A stretch of DNA of 64,000 nucleotides from CADEED01 sp035765415 (GTDB lineage: Bacteria; Pseudomonadota; Gammaproteobacteria; Steroidobacterales; Steroidobacteraceae): contig DASTXR010000052.1 in assembly GCA_035765415.1 (NCBI GenBank), positions 1-64,000 of the forward strand, written 5' to 3'. Position 1 is the first letter of the stretch. Each line of letters begins with the position of its first letter. The notes under the pieces were generated by a model. That model saw only the letters and a list, made by a program, of their open reading frames with translations. It had not been told where the DNA came from and searched no databases. The position numbers were made by a program, and so were the translations under genes. Of the stretch, positions 9,182 to 16,351 are shown piece by piece.

Positions 9182-10564
9182 CTACTGCCCGGGGAAGCCC
9201 GGGGGCATCCCGCCCTTGAAGGCCTGGAGCATGCGTTTCATGCGCCCGCCGGCCATGCTTTTCATCATTTTCTGCATTTCCATGAACTGCTTCATGAGCT
9301 TATTGACGTCCTGGACCTGCACTCCGGCCCCGGCGGCAATGCGCCGGCGGCGCGAACCGTCCAGCAGGGCCGGGTTCCGTCGTTCCTTACGGGTCATGGA
9401 ATTGATGATGGCGATCTGCCGGCGCACGTCCTTGTCGCCCTGATCGGCCGGCAAGGCGCCCCCTTTCATGGCCGCCTGGGGCAGTTTGTCCATGAGCGCC
9501 CCGACGCCGCCCATTTTCTGGAGCTGCTCGAGCTGGCTCTTGAGATCCACCAGGTCGAAGCCCTTGCCCTTGGCGACCTTCTTGGCGAGCTTCTGAGCCT
9601 CTTCGACATCGACCTGTTTCTGGACCTGCTCGACCAGGGCGACGACATCGCCCATGCCGAGAATGCGCCCGGCCATGCGCTCGGCGTCGAAGGGCTCCAG
9701 CGCATCGAGCTTCTCGCCCACGCCCACGAGCACGATGGGTTTGCCCGTGACCTCGCGCACCGACAGCGCCGCGCCACCGCGCGCATCGCCGTCTGCCTTG
9801 GTGAGGATGACGCCCGTGAGATCGAGCGCCGCGCCGAACGCGCGCGCGGAATTCACCGCGTCCTGGCCCGCCATGGCATCGATGACGAACAACCGCTCGT
9901 GCGTTTCCACGGCGCGTTCGATTTCCTTCACCTCTTCCATGAGCTCGGCGTCGACGTGCAGGCGGCCCGCGGTGTCGACGATCAGCGCGTCATAAACGCC
10001 CTTGCGCGCCGCATCGAGCGCGTTGCGCGCGATGTCCGCGGGCTTCTGCTTGCCGTCAGTCGGGAAGAATCCCGCGTCCACCTGCTCCGCGAGGCGTTGC
10101 AGCTGCAGTATGGCCGCGGGCCGGCGAACGTCCGTGCTGACTAACAAGACGCGTTTCTTGTGGGATTCGATGAGCCATCGCGCGAGTTTGCCCGCGGTGG
10201 TCGTCTTGCCCGCGCCCTGCAGGCCGGCTAACAACACGACCACGGGCGGCTGGGCGCGCAATTCGAAGCGGGTTCCATTCTTCGACGAAGAAGGGCCGCC
10301 CATGAGCGCGACCAGCTCCGTGTGCAGGATGCCGACGAAGGCCTGGCCCGGCGAGAGGCTGGCGGTCACCTCCGCACCCAGCGCCTTCTGCTTGACGCGG
10401 TCGATGAATGCCTTGACCACCGGCAGTGCGACATCCGCCTCGAGCAGCGCCATGCGCACTTCGCGCAGGCTCTCGCCGACATTCTCTTCGGTGATGCGGC
10501 CGCGACCCCGCAGTGTGTCAACGGTGCGGGAAAGCCGCGCTGTCAGGTTCTCAAAAAGTGCCAT
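9182..10564 (-). CDS. ffh: Signal recognition particle protein Ffh (SRP54)
   Basis: SRP GTPase of 460 residues: N domain to about 90, G domain with P-loop GLQGAGKTTTAGKLA, DTAGRLHVD and TKADGDARGGAALS, and a methionine-rich M domain at the C-terminus (MKQFMEMQKMMKSMAGGRMKRM) that binds signal sequences and 4.5S RNA. It targets nascent membrane proteins to FtsY/SecYEG. It lies immediately upstream of the rpsP operon on the same strand. There is no Shine-Dalgarno and a perfect TATAAT ends nine bases before the ATG, so the message may be leaderless. It is divergent from the CorB-like gene. Confidence 0.97.
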   Translation of the reverse strand: MALFENLTARLSRTVDTLRGRGRITEENVGESLREVRMALLEADVALPVVKAFIDRVKQKALGAEVTASLSPGQAFVGILHTELVALMGGPSSSKNGTRFELRAQPPVVVLLAGLQGAGKTTTAGKLARWLIESHKKRVLLVSTDVRRPAAILQLQRLAEQVDAGFFPTDGKQKPADIARNALDAARKGVYDALIVDTAGRLHVDAELMEEVKEIERAVETHERLFVIDAMAGQDAVNSARAFGAALDLTGVILTKADGDARGGAALSVREVTGKPIVLVGVGEKLDALEPFDAERMAGRILGMGDVVALVEQVQKQVDVEEAQKLAKKVAKGKGFDLVDLKSQLEQLQKMGGVGALMDKLPQAAMKGGALPADQGDKDVRRQIAIINSMTRKERRNPALLDGSRRRRIAAGAGVQVQDVNKLMKQFMEMQKMMKSMAGGRMKRMLQAFKGGMPPGFPGQ

Positions 10565-10573
10565 AGGGGCGGG

Positions 10574-10579
10574 ATTATA
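10574..10579 (-). promoter_or_regulatory. TATAAT box immediately upstream of ffh
   Basis: A consensus TATAAT on the minus strand is separated from the ffh ATG by only nine bases (CCCGCCCCT), which contain no ribosome-binding site. Transcription starting six to seven bases downstream would leave a leader of two or three bases. The hexamer 17 bases upstream is a poor -35. Confidence 0.45.
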
Positions 10580-10592
10580 GAAGCCCTATGCT

Positions 10593-11873
10593 ATGGGGCA
10601 TATGCAAAACGCACCCTCATCCATCCTCGGCGTCGCGCTTGTAGTCCTGTTACTACTGATCGCGTTTTCCTCGGGCACGGAAGTGGCCATGTTGTCGGCC
10701 AACCGTTACAAGATCCGCGCCGCCGCCAAGGCCGGCAAACGCACCGCCAAGGCGCTCGATGCGCTCCTCAACCAGCCCGAGAACTGGCTGGGCGCAAACC
10801 TGGTGCTGCTGGCGCTGGCCAGCGTGGCCGCTTCCTCGATCGCCACATTGTTAGCCCAGCGCACGCACTACGAACACGCGATTCCCATCACCATGGCGGT
10901 TCTGTCCATCGTCATGATCGTGTTCTGCGAGCTCGCTCCGAAAATCTACGCGGCGTTGAAGCCCGACCCCGTCGCGTTGTCGTCCACCTACATCTACAAG
11001 GCGCTGGTCTTCGTGATGACGCCGGTGAGCTGGTTCACCAACAAGGCGGCGTACGGGTTCCTCAGGTTGTTCGGTGTAAAGACGGTCAACGAGGCCGGCC
11101 AGGCGATGTCGCCGGAGGAGCTGCGTTCAGTGGTGGCCGAGGCCGGCCCGATGATCCCCACGCGTCACCGGCAGATGCTGCTGTCGATCCTCGATCTCGA
11201 GCACGTGACCGTGAACGACATCATGATCCCGCGCCAGGAAATCGCGTCGATCAACGCCGACGACAACTGGGAAGACATCCTCGACCAGCTTCGCCAGACG
11301 CCGCACACGCGCCTGCCGCTGTACGAAGGCGATCTCGACAACCTGGTCGGCATCGTCCATATGAAGAGAGTGGCCCAGGAGCTGGCGCGCGACACGCTGA
11401 CGCGCGAACGGCTCATCGAGCTCGCGCGTACCCGCGAGCCCTATTTCGTGCCCGAAGGCACCTCGCTGACCGTGCAGCTCAACCAGTTTCAGCGCAACCG
11501 GCGCCGTATGGCGTTCGTGGTCGACGAGTACGGCGACATCCAGGGCTTCGTCACGCTCGAAGACATCCTCGAAGAGATAGTCGGCGAGTTCACGACCGAT
11601 CCGGCCACGGTGACCCACAAACACGTGCATCGCGAAGCGCCGGGGGTGTTCATCATCAATGCCAGCGCCACCATCCGCGCGCTCAATCGCTCGCTCGGAT
11701 GGCAGCTCCCCACCGACGGACCCAAGACTCTCAACGGGCTCCTGGTCGAGCAGCTCGAAACACTGCCCGAGGCCGGCGACCGCGTGGAGGTGGGCGAATA
11801 CCAGTTCGAAGTGCTGCAGATCGGGGAGAACACCATCCGCACCGTGCGGGCCCGGCGAGTTTCTCAGGGCTGA
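10593..11873 (+). CDS. CorB/YfjD-type CNNM transporter with CBS pair (HlyC/CorC family)
   Basis: Membrane protein of 426 residues (423 if it starts at the next ATG, 10602). An N-terminal CNNM/DUF21 domain holds about four hydrophobic segments with IAFSSGTEVAMLSANRYKIR and FCELAPKIYAAL. Two CBS motifs follow (DIMIPRQEIASINADDNW; EPYFVPEGTSLTVQLNQF), then a C-terminal CorC_HlyC domain (IRALNRSLGWQLPTDGPKTLNG). E. coli YfjD/CorB is the closest well-known relative and such proteins are linked to Mg2+/Co2+ efflux. The gammaproteobacterial ffh-ypjD-corB arrangement is reduced here: no ypjD is present and corB is divergent from ffh. Transport specificity is inferred. Confidence 0.88.
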   Translation: MGHMQNAPSSILGVALVVLLLLIAFSSGTEVAMLSANRYKIRAAAKAGKRTAKALDALLNQPENWLGANLVLLALASVAASSIATLLAQRTHYEHAIPITMAVLSIVMIVFCELAPKIYAALKPDPVALSSTYIYKALVFVMTPVSWFTNKAAYGFLRLFGVKTVNEAGQAMSPEELRSVVAEAGPMIPTRHRQMLLSILDLEHVTVNDIMIPRQEIASINADDNWEDILDQLRQTPHTRLPLYEGDLDNLVGIVHMKRVAQELARDTLTRERLIELARTREPYFVPEGTSLTVQLNQFQRNRRRMAFVVDEYGDIQGFVTLEDILEEIVGEFTTDPATVTHKHVHREAPGVFIINASATIRALNRSLGWQLPTDGPKTLNGLLVEQLETLPEAGDRVEVGEYQFEVLQIGENTIRTVRARRVSQG

Positions 11874-11897
11874 TTTTTCAGGGCTGACGCCCACGTA

Positions 11898-11923
11898 GGA
11901 AAACGGCGCCGAGGCGGCGCCGT
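11898..11923 (-). terminator. Rho-independent terminator of radA
   Basis: On the minus strand an 8-bp stem ACGGCGCC / GGCGCCGT with a five-base loop is followed by TTTTCC. The T-run is on the minus-strand side only, so it serves radA; the convergent CorB-like gene may use it less efficiently. Confidence 0.75.
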
Positions 11924-11945
11924 CCGTGAAAAGGTTTATCCGATC

Positions 11946-13292
11946 TCAGCCCAGTGCGAGTTTCAATGCGTCTTCGAGGCGCGTGAATTCGCGCACGCGG
12001 AGTCCTTCGACAGGTAGCCGCGGGGCGTTGTCCTTTGGAATCAGCGCCGTGGTGAATCCCTGCTTGGCCGCTTCGCGCAAGCGTTCCTCCCCATAGGCCA
12101 CCGGGCGCAACTCGCCGGTCAGCCCGATCTCGCCGAAGGCCACGAGGTCCTGCGCGATGGGCTTGTCCGCCAGGCTCGACGCCAGCGCCAGCGCCACCGG
12201 CAGGTCGCAGGCGGTCTCGGTCACTTCCAGTCCGCCCACCAGGTTCACGAACACGTCGTGCTCCTGCAGCGACACTCCGGCGTGGCGGTTCATGACGGCG
12301 AGCAGCATGGCGACGCGTTGCGCATCCAGCCCCTGGGCGACCCGTCTTGGCGATCCGAAACGCATTCGATCCACCAGGCCCTGCAGCTCGACGAGCAGCG
12401 GGCGTCGCCCGTCCCGCGTGACTGCCACGACACTGCCCGGCGCCGGTGTGCCCGACCGCGCCAGGAAGATCGCCGACGGGTTGCGAACCTCGCGCAGCCC
12501 CGATTCGCCCATGTGGAAGAAGGCCAGCTCGCCCACCGAACCGAACCGGTTCTTGGTGGCGCGGACATTGCGAAAACGGCTGGAGGCATCACTCTCGAAA
12601 TAGAGCACGGTGTCGACCAGGTGCTCGAGCACGCGCGGGCCGGCAATGGCGCCATCCTTGGTGACGTGGCCGACGATGACCACGCTCACACCCGAGCCCT
12701 TGGCGAAGCGCACCAGCTGCGCAGTGCACTCCTTGAGCTGCGTGACGGCGCCCGCCGCCGTGCCGATCGACGCGAGTTGCACGGTCTGTATCGAATCGAC
12801 GATGAGCAGCTTCACACCCTCGGCACCGGCGCGCGCCATCATGGCTTCCAGGTCGGTATCGGCGACGACGCGCAGATGCGAACCCGCAACACCCAGACGG
12901 CGGGCGCGCAGGCCGATCTGTGCCGCCGACTCTTCCGCCGACAGGTACAGCGTGGGCGTCACCCGCGCCGCGTGATTCGCGAGCTGCAAGAGCAGCGTGG
13001 ATTTGCCGATGCCCGGCTCGCCACCTAGCAAGGTGACCGACCCCGGGATCAGGCCACCACCCAGGACGCGGTCGAGCTCACCCATGCCCGTCTGAAGCCG
13101 CGGCAGCTCGCCCGTTTCCAGGTCGGACAGGTCCGTTGATGGGGCCATGGGGCCAGGCTGGGGACTGGGGCGGCGCGCCACGGCGCGCTGCTCCAGGGTG
13201 TTCCACTGCGAGCACTGCGGGCATTGACCCTGCCATTTCAGGGTCTCGGCGCCGCAGTCGGCGCAGACGAAGACGATTGCCGGTTTTGCCAT
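11946..13292 (-). CDS. radA: DNA repair protein RadA (Sms)
   Basis: RecA-like protein of 448 residues. An N-terminal zinc ribbon (Cys10, Cys13, Cys24, Cys27) is followed by an ATPase core with Walker A GGEPGIGKSTLL, the RadA-specific motif KNRFG in ATKNRFGSVGE, and a Lon-protease-like C-terminal domain lacking protease function. It promotes branch migration in homologous recombination. It sits upstream of dnaB-alr on the same strand but is separated from them by the phosphatase/FHA pair, which is inserted on the plus strand. Confidence 0.96.
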   Translation of the reverse strand: MAKPAIVFVCADCGAETLKWQGQCPQCSQWNTLEQRAVARRPSPQPGPMAPSTDLSDLETGELPRLQTGMGELDRVLGGGLIPGSVTLLGGEPGIGKSTLLLQLANHAARVTPTLYLSAEESAAQIGLRARRLGVAGSHLRVVADTDLEAMMARAGAEGVKLLIVDSIQTVQLASIGTAAGAVTQLKECTAQLVRFAKGSGVSVVIVGHVTKDGAIAGPRVLEHLVDTVLYFESDASSRFRNVRATKNRFGSVGELAFFHMGESGLREVRNPSAIFLARSGTPAPGSVVAVTRDGRRPLLVELQGLVDRMRFGSPRRVAQGLDAQRVAMLLAVMNRHAGVSLQEHDVFVNLVGGLEVTETACDLPVALALASSLADKPIAQDLVAFGEIGLTGELRPVAYGEERLREAAKQGFTTALIPKDNAPRLPVEGLRVREFTRLEDALKLALG

Positions 13293-13612
13293 ACTAAAAA
13301 CCTTGGGGCCTGGCCCCGGAAAGCGTGACGAAGTTCATGCCTTGAACGACGCCGGAGTCAGCAACTCACCTAGTGTGCAGTAGTCCGGTGCGCCCCGAGC
13401 CCAATCCCATTAGCATTGCATCCCTAGGTCGTTGATTTGCCGATGCGCTCCAGACGCGAAGTGTGACTTATTGCGAAGGCGGCATCCGGCGCTGCTGGTA
13501 CGTTACGGCCCTTGCGGGGAAGTCTACGGACGCGAATCGGCCGTACAGGTCTTATTTTGGGCATTGGTGTGATCGAAGAATACGTCGAACAACTCCGGTT
13601 GCTGGGTCACCC
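13293..13612. other. 320-bp divergent intergenic region (radA / PP2C phosphatase)
   Basis: Region between two divergent genes. A short GGGGCC-T-GGCCCC palindrome at about 13303-13315 lies just upstream of the radA start. I see no RNA gene, conserved small protein or convincing promoter pair. A frame from 13463 joins the phosphatase but encodes 50 residues with no family resemblance. Confidence 0.5.
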
Positions 13613-14437
13613 ATGAGCCTCAAGGGCAAGCTGACCTTTGTCGGGCAGACCGACACGGGCCGCGTGCGCGAACACAACGAGGACACTATCGCGTCCGACG
13701 TTGACGTCGGCTTGTTAGTCCTCGCCGACGGCATGGGCGGATACAACGCCGGCGAAGTCGCGAGCGGCATTGCCGTCAAGACCATCACCAACCTGGTACG
13801 CGAGGGACTCGCGCGCGAGGATCTCGCCGCGCTGGATCGTGCCACCGGGCTCACGCGTCCTTCCATCGTGCTGCGCGACGCCATCACGCGCGCAAACAAG
13901 ATCATCTATCAGACCGCCCGGTCCCAGGCCGAGTGCGAAGGCATGGGCACCACCGTGGTCGCCGCCCTCTTCTACGACAACAAGGTTTCGATCGCGCACG
14001 TCGGCGACTCGCGGCTGTACCGACAGCGCGGCAGCCAGATTGCGCAGGTCACGATGGACCACTCGCTGCTGCAGGAGCTGGTGGATCGCGGCTTCTACTC
14101 TCCGGAAGAGGCGCAGCGGGCTGCCAACAAGAATTACGTGACCCGGGCCTTGGGCGTCGAACCCCAGGTCGAGGTCGAAGTGCAGGAGCATCCGGTCGAC
14201 AAGGGCGATATTTTCATTCTTTGCTCGGACGGCCTGTCCGACATGGTCGAAGATGAAGACATTCGTTTAACTATAAGTACCTTTGGTGCTAATCTAGATA
14301 CGGTTGCTAAGCAGTTGATTCAGTTAGCCAACGAGAACGGTGGTCGTGACAACGTCTCGGTGGTGCTCGCGCAGGCGAACGAAGCGTTCCCGGCGAGCCG
14401 TGGAGTGATGGACAAACTACTTGGCTGGTTTAGTTAA
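13613..14437 (+). CDS. PP2C-family protein serine/threonine phosphatase
   Basis: Cytosolic metal-dependent phosphatase of 274 residues related to Stp1/PppA. Family motifs in order: TGRVREHNEDT (about 15-25, Asp24), ADGMGGYNAGEVAS (Asp39, metal ligand), GMGTTVVAALF, HVGDSRLYR, LCSDGLSDMV and GGRDNVSVVLA with the last metal-binding Asp. ATG at 13613 is chosen because family similarity begins at MSLKGKLTFVGQTDTG. It is followed after 15 bases by an FHA protein, the typical partner that reads phosphothreonine, but no Ser/Thr kinase is nearby. Codons 217-240 (14258-14330) are unusually AT-rich, about 39 percent GC by hand count. Confidence 0.9.
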   Translation: MSLKGKLTFVGQTDTGRVREHNEDTIASDVDVGLLVLADGMGGYNAGEVASGIAVKTITNLVREGLAREDLAALDRATGLTRPSIVLRDAITRANKIIYQTARSQAECEGMGTTVVAALFYDNKVSIAHVGDSRLYRQRGSQIAQVTMDHSLLQELVDRGFYSPEEAQRAANKNYVTRALGVEPQVEVEVQEHPVDKGDIFILCSDGLSDMVEDEDIRLTISTFGANLDTVAKQLIQLANENGGRDNVSVVLAQANEAFPASRGVMDKLLGWFS

Positions 14438-14452
14438 GGGAAGGCGAATTCA

Positions 14453-15166
14453 ATGGCACGTCTGGTCTTAAGCCTGGATAACCAGGTTCTCGCCGAATAC
14501 AACATGAATAAGGAGCGGTACACGATTGGCCGCCTCCCCGATAACGACATCCGCATCGACAACTCGGCGGTGTCGGGTCATCACTCGCTCATCATCAACA
14601 TCCTCAACGACTCGTTCCTCGAGGATCTGAACAGCACCAACGGCACGTACGTCAACGGCAAGCTCATCAAGAAGCATGCGTTGCAGCACGGCGACGTCGT
14701 CACCGTCGGTCATCACCAGCTGCGGTTCGTCGAAGACGACGAAGCCCAGGACGAATTCGAGAAGACGATGGTCATCCAGCCGTCGTCGCGCCCCGCCGCG
14801 GAGAAGATGCAGGCGGCGAAGGATCGGGCAGAAAAGGTTTCGGCAGACGTGTCCGCGAGCGGCATGCGCAAGGGTCTCGACGGCAAGACGCCGGTCAAGA
14901 AGGCCAAGCTGCAGGTGCTCTCGGGGTCCTTCGCGGGCCGCGAGCTCGAGCTGAACAAGGCGCTGACCACACTCGGCCGGCCGGGCATCCAGGTCGCCGC
15001 GATCACGCGCCGCCAGGACGGTTTCTTCATCGTGCACGTCGACAGCGATACGCCTAACAACTATCCGCTGGTCAACGGCGCCGCCATCGGCAGCCAGGCG
15101 CGCAAACTCACGGACAACGACGTGATCCAGCTCGCGGGCGTCAAGATGGGGTTCTTCGAAGCCTGA
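14453..15166 (+). CDS. FHA-domain protein
   Basis: Protein of 237 residues. The N-terminal FHA domain (about 1-95) keeps the phosphothreonine-binding set: Gly26-Arg27 in YTIGRLPDND, Ser41 to His44 in SGHHS, and NGTYVNG at 63-69. A charged linker of about 60 residues follows. A second, degenerate FHA-like fold (about 145-237: KLQVLSGSFAGRELELNKALTTLGRPG ... LVNGAAI) lacks the arginine/serine signature. It probably recognises a phosphoprotein regulated by the upstream phosphatase; the kinase and targets are not in the window. A strong terminator follows. Confidence 0.85.
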   Translation: MARLVLSLDNQVLAEYNMNKERYTIGRLPDNDIRIDNSAVSGHHSLIINILNDSFLEDLNSTNGTYVNGKLIKKHALQHGDVVTVGHHQLRFVEDDEAQDEFEKTMVIQPSSRPAAEKMQAAKDRAEKVSADVSASGMRKGLDGKTPVKKAKLQVLSGSFAGRELELNKALTTLGRPGIQVAAITRRQDGFFIVHVDSDTPNNYPLVNGAAIGSQARKLTDNDVIQLAGVKMGFFEA

Positions 15167-15199
15167 GTCAGCGAGCGAAGCTGCTCTTGATCCTCACGG

Positions 15200-15223
15200 A
15201 CGGCGCCGCTTCGGCGCCGTTTT
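15200..15223 (+). terminator. Rho-independent terminator of the phosphatase-FHA operon
   Basis: Perfect 9-bp stem ACGGCGCCG / CGGCGCCGT with a three-base loop, running directly into TTTT. It separates the operon from the convergent alr gene. Confidence 0.85.
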
Positions 15224-15256
15224 CCGTTGTGGGGCACAGCCCCTGAGAAGCCCTTT

Positions 15257-16351
15257 TCATTTGAGTTCGATCGGAACTCTCTGGCTGACGCCGCACAGCA
15301 GCTCGTAAGGAATGGTGCCGGCATGGGCGGCGACCTCCTCTACGGAAAGCCCCTCGCCCCAGATGATGGCCTTGTTGCCCGTGGCCGCCTTCGGCGCGCC
15401 GGTTACATCCACCGCAATCATGTCCATCGACACGCGCCCGACGAGTGGATAACGCACGCCCCCGATGAGCACGGGCGTGCCGTTGTCGAGATGGCGCGGA
15501 AGTCCATCGCCGTAGCCGGCAGCAAGAATCGCAATGGTGCTGTCGCGCTCGGCGCGCCAGGCGCCGGCGTATCCCACCGTTTCGCCCTGCTTCACTTCAC
15601 GCACCGTGAGCACCGTGGTTTCGAGCGTCATCACCGGCTTCAGCCCGTGCTTGCCGGCACTCTCGCCTGCGAAGGGTGATACGCCGTAAAGCGCGAGCCC
15701 CGGACGCACCCAGTCACCATGCGCATTGGGCCAGCCGAGGATCCCGGCGGAATTTCCGATGCTGGTTGCGAGCCGGTTCGCGCCATTGAGCCCGGCTGCG
15801 CCGATGGCGTGGTCGAACGCGGCCACCTGTTCGCGCGTCATCCATTGCTCGCGCTCGTCCGCACGCGCGAGATGCGTCATCAGCCGCAATTCCAGCGCGG
15901 GAACGGTGAGTGCGCGCAGGCGCGCGAGCGCATCGGGAAATTTTTCCGGCCGGAACCCCAGGCGGTTCATGCCGGTGTCGATCTTGATCCACAGCGTGAA
16001 GCGCTCCGCGCCGCGGTGCGCCTCCAGCAACTTGAGCTGCAGCGGGTCGTGAACCACCAGCTCGAACCCGTGATGCGCAGCTTCGGCGAGTTGCTCGGCG
16101 CTGAACACGCCCTCGAGCAGCACGATGGGAGCTCGCACGCCGGCGGCGCGCAGCGCCATGCCCTCTTCGAGCCGTGCGACTGCAAAACTATCGGCGTCAG
16201 CGAGCGCCAGCGCGGTCGCCACCAGCCCGTGGCCATAGGCGTTGGCCTTCACCACCGCCATGACTTTCGCGCCAGGCGCATACGCGCGGATGGTGCCGAG
16301 GTTGTGCCGCAGCGCCGCGGAATCCACCAGCGCGCGAATCAACCGGATCAA
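15257..16351 (-). CDS. alr: Alanine racemase
   Basis: PLP enzyme of 364 residues interconverting L- and D-alanine for peptidoglycan. The PLP lysine lies in AVVKANAYGHGL near the N-terminus and the second catalytic base, tyrosine, in GETVGYAGAW. GRVSMDMIAVDVT and the C-terminal IPYELLCGVSQRVP are also typical. The start is TTG at 16349-16351, overlapping the dnaB stop, so translation is likely coupled to dnaB, the usual dnaB-alr order. No later ATG gives a better match. Confidence 0.95.
   Translation of the reverse strand: MIRLIRALVDSAALRHNLGTIRAYAPGAKVMAVVKANAYGHGLVATALALADADSFAVARLEEGMALRAAGVRAPIVLLEGVFSAEQLAEAAHHGFELVVHDPLQLKLLEAHRGAERFTLWIKIDTGMNRLGFRPEKFPDALARLRALTVPALELRLMTHLARADEREQWMTREQVAAFDHAIGAAGLNGANRLATSIGNSAGILGWPNAHGDWVRPGLALYGVSPFAGESAGKHGLKPVMTLETTVLTVREVKQGETVGYAGAWRAERDSTIAILAAGYGDGLPRHLDNGTPVLIGGVRYPLVGRVSMDMIAVDVTGAPKAATGNKAIIWGEGLSVEEVAAHAGTIPYELLCGVSQRVPIELK

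Noticed and set aside
13463..13612. N-terminal extension of the PP2C phosphatase
   Set aside because: The 50 extra residues have no hydrophobic or conserved pattern and family similarity starts at 13613.
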